From NCBI GenBank assembly GCA_038199985.1, contig JBBPYK010000062.1, forward strand, positions 1 through 64,000: DNA of 64,000 nt. Direction: 5' to 3'. This document shows, in pieces, positions 8,486-17,300 of the stretch. The notes beneath the pieces are model-generated. The model worked only from the letters and a program-made list of their open reading frames with translations, was not told the DNA's origin and did not search any database. Position numbers and translations under genes: made by a program. Source of the stretch: Arthrobacter_J sp038199985. Its GTDB lineage: Bacteria > Actinomycetota > Actinomycetes > Actinomycetales > Micrococcaceae. The stretch's first letter is position 1. Every line of letters begins with the position of its first letter.

Positions 8486-9725
8486 GTGTGGAGTCTACGG
8501 CCTGCACACGCTCCGATGGCCACGAGAGAATCGCGGCGACGCCACCTGCCACGGCGAGGACAGTCAAGGCGAGCGCTGCCGCGCCAAGACCCGCGGTCGC
8601 GCCCAGCAGACCGGCCAGCGGGTACGTGATGATGAAACACGCATGGGAAAGGGAGAATTGCGCCGTGAACACGTACGGGCTTGTCTCGTCTGTGGATGCC
8701 TCGCGCAGCAGCCGTGAAGAGGGTGTCAGGATCGTCGAGTTACCGGCCCCGAGGAGGAACCACATGGCCAATAACCAGAACCATCCGCCGCCATCGTCGT
8801 CCAGCATGAAGTACGTCGCTACCGTTGCACCAGCCAACGCAAGCGGAATGACGACGGCGCCGCTGAGCATCACCGGCCGGTCGCCGAACCGGTCGAGGAT
8901 ACTGGGCGCTGCGAGTGCCACGATCATGGATCCCACGCCGAAGCTGGCCAGCGCTATGGCGAGATCGGTATCAGATCGACCGAGGACATCGCGTACGTAA
9001 ACAACAGTGTTCACCAGGACCAGCGCAGTGGGCGCCGCAACGACGAAGTTGAGCGCCAGTAGGGAGCGGAGACGTGGATTGCGCCAGAAAATTCGAGTTC
9101 CCAGTGTTGTGCGGTGCCACAACGACGACGGCGTTCCCCTTCCCGTTCCGGCGGAGAATTTTGGCAGGACCGTCGTGGCCACCAGCAAGGCAGAGAGCAG
9201 GAACCCGACGACCGTGCCGAGGAATAGGTTGTTGTAGCTGATGATCGTGAGAAACACTGCGGCGAGCGCTGGGCTGACGAGGGCTTCCATGTCGTAGGCC
9301 AGCCGGGACAGGGAGAGTGCCCGGGTGTAGTCGCGCTTCTCCGGCAGTACCGCCGGGATGAGGGATTGGAAAGCGGGGGTGAAAGTAGCCGAGGCCGCTT
9401 GCAACAGAAAGATCACCACGTAGATCTGCCACGTTTCAGTGATGAACGGCAAGCACAGAGCCATGGCTGCACGGATGATGTCTGCACCGATCAGGACAGG
9501 CTTCTTGGGCAGGTGCGCGACCACGGCATTGACCACGGGTGCGAAACCAACGTAGGCGAGCATCTTGATGGTCAGGGCGATGCCCATGACGGCGCCCGCA
9601 TTTTCGCCGGCGAGGTCGAAGGCCAACAAGCCAAGGGCCACTGTCAAAAGCCCAGTTCCGATCAGCGCCACCATCTGGGCCGAGAACAGCGATCGGTACG
9701 TTGGGTTCTTCAGTACTGCGAGCAT
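8454..9725 (-). CDS. MFS transporter coupled to ArsR regulator
   Basis: Membrane protein of 423 residues with 12 hydrophobic segments; KNPTYRSLFSAQMVALIGTG opens the first helix and LPKKPVLIGADIIRA is the cytoplasmic loop after helix 2. It belongs to the MFS_1/MFS_3 exporters. The ATG at 9725 has a G-rich leader. Its 3' end overlaps the start of an ArsR regulator by 32 bases, an arrangement typical of self-regulated efflux operons. The compound exported is unknown. Confidence 0.8.
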   Translation of the reverse strand: MLAVLKNPTYRSLFSAQMVALIGTGLLTVALGLLAFDLAGENAGAVMGIALTIKMLAYVGFAPVVNAVVAHLPKKPVLIGADIIRAAMALCLPFITETWQIYVVIFLLQAASATFTPAFQSLIPAVLPEKRDYTRALSLSRLAYDMEALVSPALAAVFLTIISYNNLFLGTVVGFLLSALLVATTVLPKFSAGTGRGTPSSLWHRTTLGTRIFWRNPRLRSLLALNFVVAAPTALVLVNTVVYVRDVLGRSDTDLAIALASFGVGSMIVALAAPSILDRFGDRPVMLSGAVVIPLALAGATVATYFMLDDDGGGWFWLLAMWFLLGAGNSTILTPSSRLLREASTDETSPYVFTAQFSLSHACFIITYPLAGLLGATAGLGAAALALTVLAVAGGVAAILSWPSERVQAVDSTHEEQGIGQSG

Positions 9726-9746
9726 GCGGGCCCCTTGACGTATTTA

Positions 9747-9768
9747 TATGTGCACTCGTGTGCACTTA
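9747..9768. promoter_or_regulatory. Candidate ArsR operator over the MFS-ArsR promoter
   Basis: Inverted repeat TAtGTGCAC-TCGT-GTGCACtTA lying 22-43 bases before the MFS start codon. On the minus strand it is followed at once by an AT-rich TATAAAT that could be the -10 box. Symmetry, position and the ArsR gene in the same operon make it the likely repressor site; no binding data are implied. Confidence 0.5.
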
Positions 9769-9823
9769 TCTTACATCCTCAGTAATCTGAGCGCTCGCCC
9801 AGGATGGCTCGGGATAGTCGAGC

Positions 9824-10132
9824 CTACTGTTTACTGGGCTGTTCGTCCACGTTTTCGTCACCGGGACCGGTCGGGTGGATACGATACACCTCGTTCTGTT
9901 CCGAGATCTGTACTGCGACCTCGGAATCCGAGGCCTTCAAGCCGTAGATCTCCGAAACGACGGCTCCGGAACTGGCGAACGGCTTGAGGATGCCCTGCCT
10001 GATGTCACCAGCTCTGCGGCGCCTGATCCCGATGATCACCCGGACCACGATGGCGACGCCGAGCGAAATCCAGAAAATTGTTGAAAGCACACCTATGAGC
10101 TGAGAAGTGAAGGTGGTGAAATCGTCGGCCAT
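9824..10132 (-). CDS. Small membrane protein of unknown function
   Basis: Protein of 102 residues with one hydrophobic segment at about residues 12-35 (IGVLSTIFWISLGVAIVV) followed by a strongly basic stretch IGIRRRR and a soluble acidic tail. No family is recognised. A good ribosome binding site (GGAGCGAAAG) precedes the ATG. It sits between the MFS-ArsR operon and the Na+/H+ antiporter gene on the same strand, with its own spacing on both sides. Confidence 0.6.
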   Translation of the reverse strand: MADDFTTFTSQLIGVLSTIFWISLGVAIVVRVIIGIRRRRAGDIRQGILKPFASSGAVVSEIYGLKASDSEVAVQISEQNEVYRIHPTGPGDENVDEQPSKQ

Positions 10133-10217
10133 CTTTCGCTCCTTATCAGCTAGGTGCTACCCGGCGTCGTTCTCCATCACTCTACGCGCCGGCAATTCCG
10201 ACTTTGGTTCTAACCGC

Positions 10218-11411
10218 TCACGAAGAGGACTTGTCTTCCTCGACTGTGAACTGTCTGGCCACCAAAACATCCGTTGAGGAGTGGGCGATGATGGACATCA
10301 CGATGACCAGCGCCACCAGGTGAAACACTTGGTTACCCAGCGCTATGCCGGATTCCAGCACGATCAGCCCGTACACGACTGACGCGAATCCCTTGGGACC
10401 AAACCACATGGCAGAAACCTGCTGACGCATGGGCAAACCACTGCCAACAAACGAGACCAACAAGGCCAGGGGCCTCACGGCAACAAGGGCAAGAACAGCG
10501 AAGACCCAGCCCTCAAACGGAATTTCCTGAAACAGGAATACCGGAGTGATCAGCGCACCGAAAACCATGATGGCACCCAGCTTGAGCAACTCGGTGACAA
10601 GTTCACCGAACTGCTCAAACTCGTGCCGTAGATCCTGACTGGAGGATGCCACGGTGATGCCCGCTGCGAAGGCACCGAGGAACAAGTTCGCGTGAGTTGC
10701 CTGACAAATCGCCAACACCAACAGCCCAATGGAAACTGCTAGCAGCGGCTGCAGCGACTTGGTTGCCTGCAGGAACGGAAGCCGCTCCAACCGCAGGACA
10801 AGCCACGGGACCACGACACCCACAACAATGCCCAGGCCGATTTCCTCAAATAACTGCCACCCATGGGCCTCGGTTCCTCCTGCAACAGCCAGAAGCAGCA
10901 GCACAATCGGAAGCGCCAACCCGTCGTTGAGACCGGACTCGACGTTCAGCAGATGCCGCAGCCGACCGGGCACTTCCTTGCGCCCCACAATGGCAGCGGC
11001 AAACACCGGATCGGTAGGGGCTAACACGGCGCCGAGCAGGAAGGACTCCAGCCACGGGAGGCCCACAAGGTAGTGCGCTAGCAAAGCCGTGATCAGCAAG
11101 GTCAGAGGAAGCCCCACCAACAATGCGCGTCCCGGCAGCCGCCACGCTAGGCGTAAATCCTTGAAACCTATTCGCATCCCGTCAGTGAACAAGACGGAGA
11201 ACAACGCCAACTCAGCCAGACCACCGACGATTTGATCGTCCGCAGTGACGCTGATGAAACCCAGACCGCCCTGGCCCAGAGCGAACCCACCCAGCAAGAA
11301 GAGGACAGCAGTAGAAATGACGGTCCGGTTGGCCCGTTCAGATATCAGAACACCGACCAGCAACAGTACGGCGAAAGACAACAGCAGCGCAGAGGTCATG
11401 GTCATGGTCAT
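10218..11411 (-). CDS. CPA1-family Na+/H+ antiporter
   Basis: Cation/proton antiporter of about 397 residues with 12-13 membrane segments. The ion-binding motif LAPTDPVFAAA and the helix-5-like NVESGLNDGLALPIV mark the CPA1 (NhaP/KefB-like) family. A longer frame reaches 11456, but the repeated ATGs at 11411, 11405 and 11399 (MTMTMTS) start right before the first helix, and AAGGCGG precedes them. The gene begins 66 bases after the phosphopantetheinyl transferase stop on the same strand, so it could be read from the NRPS operon. Its leader contains a sequence repeated at 25550-25605. Confidence 0.85.
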   Translation of the reverse strand: MTMTMTSALLLSFAVLLLVGVLISERANRTVISTAVLFLLGGFALGQGGLGFISVTADDQIVGGLAELALFSVLFTDGMRIGFKDLRLAWRLPGRALLVGLPLTLLITALLAHYLVGLPWLESFLLGAVLAPTDPVFAAAIVGRKEVPGRLRHLLNVESGLNDGLALPIVLLLLAVAGGTEAHGWQLFEEIGLGIVVGVVVPWLVLRLERLPFLQATKSLQPLLAVSIGLLVLAICQATHANLFLGAFAAGITVASSSQDLRHEFEQFGELVTELLKLGAIMVFGALITPVFLFQEIPFEGWVFAVLALVAVRPLALLVSFVGSGLPMRQQVSAMWFGPKGFASVVYGLIVLESGIALGNQVFHLVALVIVMSIIAHSSTDVLVARQFTVEEDKSSS

Positions 11412-11456
11412 CCGCCTTGGTGCATCGATGAAGAAAAAATCGTGCAATTCATCCAA
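11402..11456 (-). repeat. Leader element copy A (pairs with 25550-25605)
   Basis: A stretch of about 55 bases that ends over the antiporter start codons. By hand alignment it matches the stretch at about 25550-25605 at about 40 of 55 positions without gaps. The best conserved parts are CACGATTT and GATGCACCAAGG. Both copies lie on the minus strand in leader positions. Both can also be read as HDFF(F/V)(I/L)DAPR, so a coding origin is possible. Confidence 0.45.
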
Positions 11457-11477
11457 TAATGGCTAACAAAGTGCTTC

Positions 11478-12215
11478 TCACGCAACGTGCAGGAGGTCCC
11501 CGAGCCTCAATCGTCGCACCTCAGGGCTCCCTACCGTTGCCAGAGCTGTGGCGTAACCATCAATGTCTTGTGGCCACATAATTCGCACCTGATCCAGCTC
11601 AGAAAGAGCAGAGCGCCAAGAGTCCTGAATGACAGTAGCGGTCCACGATCCGTCAGTGCCACCGGCGTCGTGCACGCTCAGCGTTCCCGGCTCGACGGCG
11701 AGTCCGTGGCCTGTCGTTTTAAGGGCGGCTTCCTTGGCTACCCAGAGCCGGATGCGAGCGGCAGCATCGCGGGACGGCAGGTGCTCCCGTTCCCGAGAAG
11801 TCAGAGCGTATGCATCGAATCCGTCGAAGATCCGGGAGGGTAACTGCTCGATGTCAGCCCCCACCGGAGATCCTTCTGGCGAGGAGGCAACTATGACGAT
11901 CCCGGCGGAGCGAGAGAGACTCAGCTGGACCCCGTCAATACTGGGCTTTCCGTGTTCCCCGCCGCAGGTACGACACCGGCGATACACGCGAAGCGCCGCG
12001 GCCAATCGAGGATCGCTCCCAAGTCGCCGGGCTGCCATGAGGCGGAAAAGCGCATGTGCCGCGCGATAGGATAATGCGTCGCTTTCCCTGCGGAAGCGGG
12101 AGGACGCGTTCTGTTCGGCAGCGGAGAGAAGCGCGTCCAGACCGCCCAGCGGCCGGGTGCCCTCCACGACCAGCGATGCCGCCGCCGAAAAGTACTCCAT
12201 CCCGCTTACAGTCAC
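11478..12215 (-). CDS. 4'-Phosphopantetheinyl transferase (Sfp type)
   Basis: Transfers phosphopantetheine from CoA to the carrier-protein serines of the NRPS. The 245-residue protein has the CoA/Mg motif GADIEQ at about residue 118 and the second signature RLWVAKEAALKTTGHGL near 157. An upstream CRTCGGEHGKP block is typical of Sfp-type enzymes. It is the last gene of the NRPS operon. It starts with GTG, overlapping the stop of the ABC permease gene by four bases (GTGA), which indicates translational coupling. Its presence makes the NRPS operon self-sufficient for carrier activation. Confidence 0.92.
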   Translation of the reverse strand: MTVSGMEYFSAAASLVVEGTRPLGGLDALLSAAEQNASSRFRRESDALSYRAAHALFRLMAARRLGSDPRLAAALRVYRRCRTCGGEHGKPSIDGVQLSLSRSAGIVIVASSPEGSPVGADIEQLPSRIFDGFDAYALTSREREHLPSRDAAARIRLWVAKEAALKTTGHGLAVEPGTLSVHDAGGTDGSWTATVIQDSWRSALSELDQVRIMWPQDIDGYATALATVGSPEVRRLRLGDLLHVA

Positions 12216-13009
12216 CGTTTACTGATCCGCCGGTATTGTCCGATGGCGATGGGGGCGAATACCGCGATCAGGCCGAGGCAGCAGAGAAAAGCGTAGAGGA
12301 GCGCATTGTCCGCGGGCCAGCCTGTGGGGGCCGCGAAGCCTTGCGGGGCGCTGTTACCAAATAACCGGCGTACGGCAGTGGCCACAGCTGTGACCGGGTT
12401 CCACTGCGCAATGGTCTGCAGGATTCCGGGAAGTGACGTCACTGGCACAAAAGCACCGGAAATAAACGTCACAGGAAACAGCCAGATCAGGCCCAGGCTC
12501 TGTGCCACTTCGACGCTGCGGGCCGTGAGTGCAATGACAGCCCCCACCCAGGACACCGCGAAGGTGAAAAAGAGCAACAGTCCAAGGGCAAGGAGCGTTT
12601 CACCGATGCCGGTGTTGATGCCCCAGCCGATAGTCAGGCCCGCCAGAAGGGTCACGACAATCGAGATCGTACTGGTCACTAGATCCGAGGAAGTCCGCCC
12701 CAGAAGGACGGCGACTCGTGACATGGGCAGCGAACGAAAGCGGTCGATAAGACCCAACTGCAGGTCTTTGGCCAGGTAAACGGCTGTGAACGAGGAGTTG
12801 AAAGTCAATGTTTGGGCAAGGATGCCACCGATGAGGAACTCGCGGTAATCTCTTCCGCCGAGCGTGCCTCCGAAAACGAAGGCCAGGAGAAGGACAAACA
12901 TCACAGGCTGCACAACACTGGTGACCAGGGCTCCGGGCGTCCGGCGCACATTGGAGATGTTACGCCACGCGATGACGGAGCTGTCCCGAAGGGCTGCCTG
13001 CATACTCAT
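12212..13009 (-). CDS. ABC-2 type exporter permease (DrrB-like)
   Basis: Membrane component of a drug/natural-product exporter, 265 residues with about six hydrophobic segments. NVRRTPGALVTSVVQPVMF near the N-terminus and LPMSRVAVLLGR in the middle are typical of the DrrB/ABC-2 permease family. Its ATG overlaps the stop of the ATPase gene by four bases (ATGA) and its own stop overlaps the PPTase start. Export of the NRPS product is inferred from this coupling. Confidence 0.88.
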   Translation of the reverse strand: MSMQAALRDSSVIAWRNISNVRRTPGALVTSVVQPVMFVLLLAFVFGGTLGGRDYREFLIGGILAQTLTFNSSFTAVYLAKDLQLGLIDRFRSLPMSRVAVLLGRTSSDLVTSTISIVVTLLAGLTIGWGINTGIGETLLALGLLLFFTFAVSWVGAVIALTARSVEVAQSLGLIWLFPVTFISGAFVPVTSLPGILQTIAQWNPVTAVATAVRRLFGNSAPQGFAAPTGWPADNALLYAFLCCLGLIAVFAPIAIGQYRRISKR

Positions 13010-14025
13010 GAGCTGATCCTCTCTTCTTGTGACTCGGACTCCTGCTCGGTTTCATCAAGGCTGTCCTGATCAGTGCGTTCCCCCGTAAGGCGTAGAAAGA
13101 CGTCATCGAGGGTAGGACGGCGCAGCGATGCTTCCACCACGGTCAACCCGGCCTCGTCCAGATCCCTCAACCCGCGGACCAGCATGTGGTGACCACCGGA
13201 CGCGGCGATACTGATGCGGTTGGTTTGAGAGTCGATTTCAGGCTGCTCGACGCTGTGTCCTTGCAGTCCGCCGGCATTTGCCACCTGAGTGAGCACCCGG
13301 GCAACCTCGGAAAGTTGATGCGGTTCGGCAACCACAACGTCAATGCGATCGGAACCTGCGCGGGCCTTGAGCTCACCCGCCGTGCCTTCGGCGATGACGC
13401 GGCCCGCATCAATGACCGCAATGTTATCCGCCAGACGGTCCGCTTCATCCAGGTACTGGGTGGTCAACAGGACAGTGGTTCCCTCAGCCACCAGCGAGGA
13501 CACTGCGTCCCAGGTCTCCAACCGTCCGCGCGGGTCCAGACCAGTGGTTGGTTCGTCAAGGACAACCACCGGCGGCCGCGCCACAATGGCTCCCGCCAAA
13601 TCCAATCGACGTCGCATGCCACCGGAATAAGCTCCAGTGAGTTTTCCTGCCACTTCCGATAGCCGGAAATCCGCAAGCAATTCTGTGGCCCGGGCGGATG
13701 AATTTCGTCGCGACATCCCGTAAAGCCGACCCACCATATAGAGGTTCTCGAAGCCAGTCAGCTTTTCGTCAACAGCAGCATACTGGCCCGAGAGCCCAAT
13801 GGATCGCCGTACCTGCTGCGGCTGGTCAACTACGCTATAGCCTGCCACGCTCACCGATCCAGAGCCGGGAGAAAGCAGCGTTGTCAGTACCTTGACCGTC
13901 GTCGTCTTGCCGGATCCGTTAGGGCCCAGAAGGCCCAGAACTTGTCCTTTCTCAACTGTCAGATTGAGCCCGTCCAGGGCCCGGAAGCTGCCAAAGTTCT
14001 TGTAGAGCTCTCGAATATGTATCAC
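13006..14025 (-). CDS. ABC exporter ATPase (DrrA-like)
   Basis: ATP-binding subunit of the exporter, 339 residues. Walker A is GLLGPNGSGKTTT (residues about 32-44), the signature is YSGGMRRRLDLAG and Walker B is VVVLDEPTTGLD. The H-loop position reads TTQYLDEAD, with Gln instead of His, as usual in the daunorubicin-exporter DrrA group. A roughly 100-residue C-terminal extension is also DrrA-like. The GTG start shares one base with the mbtH stop (TAGTG), so the genes are coupled. Confidence 0.9.
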   Translation of the reverse strand: MIHIRELYKNFGSFRALDGLNLTVEKGQVLGLLGPNGSGKTTTVKVLTTLLSPGSGSVSVAGYSVVDQPQQVRRSIGLSGQYAAVDEKLTGFENLYMVGRLYGMSRRNSSARATELLADFRLSEVAGKLTGAYSGGMRRRLDLAGAIVARPPVVVLDEPTTGLDPRGRLETWDAVSSLVAEGTTVLLTTQYLDEADRLADNIAVIDAGRVIAEGTAGELKARAGSDRIDVVVAEPHQLSEVARVLTQVANAGGLQGHSVEQPEIDSQTNRISIAASGGHHMLVRGLRDLDEAGLTVVEASLRRPTLDDVFLRLTGERTDQDSLDETEQESESQEERISS

Positions 14026-14237
14026 TAGGATGCAGCGAGCTCCTCGACGCGGCGCGGCACCGTATCGGTCCAGTTCTGCCCCACATACTCAAGGCACTGC
14101 TCACGACCTTCGGGACCAAACATGACTGCCCATCCGGCCGGAACGTCCGCGAACGACGGCCAGAGCGAATGCTGCTGAAGATCATTGACAAGCACCCGGA
14201 AAGTTGCCGTTGTGTCATCAAATGGATTGTTGCTCAT
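14025..14237 (-). CDS. MbtH-like NRPS accessory protein
   Basis: Small cytoplasmic chaperone that binds NRPS adenylation domains and supports their activity. The 70-residue protein shows the whole family pattern: NPFDDTTATFRVLVND, QHSLWPSFADVPAGW, then CLEYVGQNWTD. The start is the ATG at 14237, eight bases after AAAGAGG; a TTG one codon earlier is not needed. It lies 78 bases after the NRPS stop and overlaps the exporter ATPase gene by one base, so it belongs to the NRPS operon. Confidence 0.95.
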   Translation of the reverse strand: MSNNPFDDTTATFRVLVNDLQQHSLWPSFADVPAGWAVMFGPEGREQCLEYVGQNWTDTVPRRVEELAAS

Positions 14238-14315
14238 CAAGAAAACCTCTTTACGTGGTCGGTGTTCCCGGCGATCAGTGTCGATTGCACAACCGGCCTA
14301 CTCCATCTATTCGTG

Positions 14316-17300
14316 TCAGTTGTCCAGATGGACTGCCAGAACCGGCAGAATTTCCTGGAGGGCCTTCTCACTCAGCATTTGTGGGTGCCTTTCCGCTACG
14401 AGCGTGTTGATGATTTGCCCGTCAATGAACGGTTGCCATGAACCGGCCGACGGTGTCCCCTCCGGCACCTCTTGGGTGGCAGTGAAGAAATAGAGGTCTC
14501 CACTGAACTTTTCCACTGGTGCTTGCCGGATAAGCGCAGCCAACGTGGAGAAGTTTTCCACCATGGCCTGCACGGATTCCCGGGAAACATTGCCCAGCGG
14601 ATTGTGGTTCTCTCGTAAAATTTCCAACATCCGCTCATCACCCAGGGTGTCCTTTTCCCCTTCCGGAACCGAGATGCCCACCGCCTGAAGGTAGTTGCCC
14701 CATAGCTGCGCCCCAGTGCCGATCCCGGCATTGTTCTCCTGATGGGTGGGGAAGGCGTCCAGAATGGCCAGGAAGGCCACCTCGTTCCCCCGTTCCTGCA
14801 GCCGGGCCGCGAGTCGCTGGACCAGATTCCCGCCGAACGAAAAGCCCATGAGGTGGTAGGGACCCTGGGGTTGGACGGTCTTGAGCTGATCCACATAGTC
14901 ATCTGCCAGCTCAGTGAGGGTTTCTGCCTGCACACCATGGTTCTCCCCGGGAATCATGCCCGGCATCTGCAATCCAATGAGTGGACGTTCTGGATCAAGT
15001 CCGGCAAGCATGGAGGCGTACCCCCAGCTAATCCCAGTGGCCGGATGAACGGCAAAGAGTGGCGCCTTCGAGCCCGTGGTTCGAAGGGGCAGCACGCGTC
15101 CCAAACTGTCCGCGACACTCTCCGCAGCGCCCTTGGATGCTTCCCGGACCAGCGCTTCCACCGTCGGGGACTTGAACAGCGACTGCACTGGCAGTTCCGA
15201 GCCCAGCGCGGCATTGATCTGCGAAATCAGCGGTTGAGCAAGAAAGGAGTGACCCCCGAGCTCAAAGAAGGATTCATCGACTCCTACCTCAGGCAGCGAC
15301 AGGACAACAGCAAAGATCTGGGCGACTACCCCTTCTCGCGGGGTGCGTGGAGCCAGCCCCGTGGTGCGCACTGCTTCCGACGCCTCCGGCAGGGCGCGGA
15401 CATCCAATTTGCCGTGAGCCGTGAGCGGAACGGAATCAATCAGAAGAACAGCAGCAGGCACCATATAATCAGCGAGCCCTGCTCGTGCGGCGGAACGCAC
15501 GCTATCCGCCAGGGTTCCCGGGTCAACTCCGGCACCGCCGCCGTCGGGCACAATGTAGGCCACCAGCTGAGCTGGACCCTCAGTGCTGCCGACCGCGCGG
15601 ACAACAACGTCACGGACGCCCTCAACAGAGCGCGCAAGACGTTCCACTTCCCCCGGTTCCACTCGAAAACCACGGACCTTAATCTGGTCATCGTTGCGGC
15701 CGATAAACGCAAGACGGCCGTTCGCGTGACGCGTGGCGAGGTCGCCCGTACGGTACATTCTCTGCCCCGGCTCGGTAAACGGATCCGCAACAAACCGCTC
15801 CGCAGTGAGGTCCGGGCGCCCACGGTAACCCCGGGCCAGTTGCGGCCCGGCCAGGTACAGCTCACCGGCAGAGCCTGCCGGAACATGCTGCAGATGAGAA
15901 TCGAGCACATAAGCACGCGAGTTCAGTAGGGGACGGCCGAGCTCGGGTGTCTCCGCCGTATCGAGGTCGGCGACGATCGCATCCACAGCCGCCTCTGTTG
16001 GCCCGTACAGATTCCAAGCCCGTACGCCGTCGTAGGAACGCAGGAGGGACCACAAGTCCGCGTCCAGCGCTTCGCCACCCAGAGCAAGATGCATTCGGTT
16101 GCTACGTGTCCGGCCCTGAATCATCTCGGAAAATGAAGGCTCATTGAGCAACTGCCGCAGGTAACTGGGCGTGGTTTCCCAGGCGCCGATCCCCTGCTGA
16201 GCGAAATACTGTGCCAGCTGCTGCGGAATTCGCCTGACTTCGTCCGCCACGATGTGCAGCTCGTGCCCGTCCACCATCCATAGGATCGGGTCCCAGGAAG
16301 CGTCGAACCCGACGCCGGTGGTATGGGCAACGCGGATGCGATTAGACCCGTCCGCTCCTTGCAAAGGCGGGAAAAGGGTGCTTCTGTGCGCAGCGAGCAG
16401 GTTCGCTAGCGAACCATGGCTGACCTCTACGCCCTTGGGCCGTCCCGTAGAACCCGAGGTGAACATGACGTAGGCCAACTGCTCCGGTGAGACATCACGC
16501 ACTGGCTCCGCAACGGCGTCGTCGGTTGGTCCTTCATTACTGACGCCGTCTTCACGAATGGCGCGGTCTTCACTACCGAGCATTTCCTCTATGCAGTAAA
16601 CAACACCACGGTCGATGCCAGCACTGCTCCGGGGCTCTTCCAGCTGATCCATGGAGTCCGCAAACGCGAGGACCGCAACCGGCAGAGCATCCGTCAGGAT
16701 GGCAGCGACGCGGTCGGCCGGATATTCCGTGTCAATGGGGTTGTACACGGCTCCGGTCTTCAGGACACCCAGGATGGCAGTGACAGTGTGCAGAGAGCGG
16801 GGCAGGTACACCGAGACGGTGTCCTCCTGACCTATCCCGGCGCCGACCAGCTTCCGGGCAATCCGTCCGGAAGCCGCATCGAGCTGACCAAAGGTGAGTT
16901 CCTGCGCCCCGAACACCACGGCCCGCTGCTCAGGCTCCCGGGCAACGGTCTCGGCGAAGGCCGCGAGAATATTGATCGCCGGCTCCTGATTCGCCGGGCT
17001 CCCCGTTGCTTCAGTGCTGGCTGTAGCTTGTGTGCTGGCCGACTCAGCTTCTGCATTGGCTTGGGCCGTTGGCCCGACAGTACTCATCATCAGCTGATGG
17101 GCTTCCGAGGGCTCCATCATGGTGATCGATGCTAACGCTGCGTCCGGAGCCTCGATAACGCGACCAATGAATAGCGTCAGACGGCGGACCAGAGCCTCGA
17201 CGGTCTCCGACGAAAACATGGACGCGTTGTAGTCCAGCACAGCAGAGAGTCCGCCCTCGGACTGTTCGCTAAAGGTAAAGGACAAATCGAACTTGGCTTC

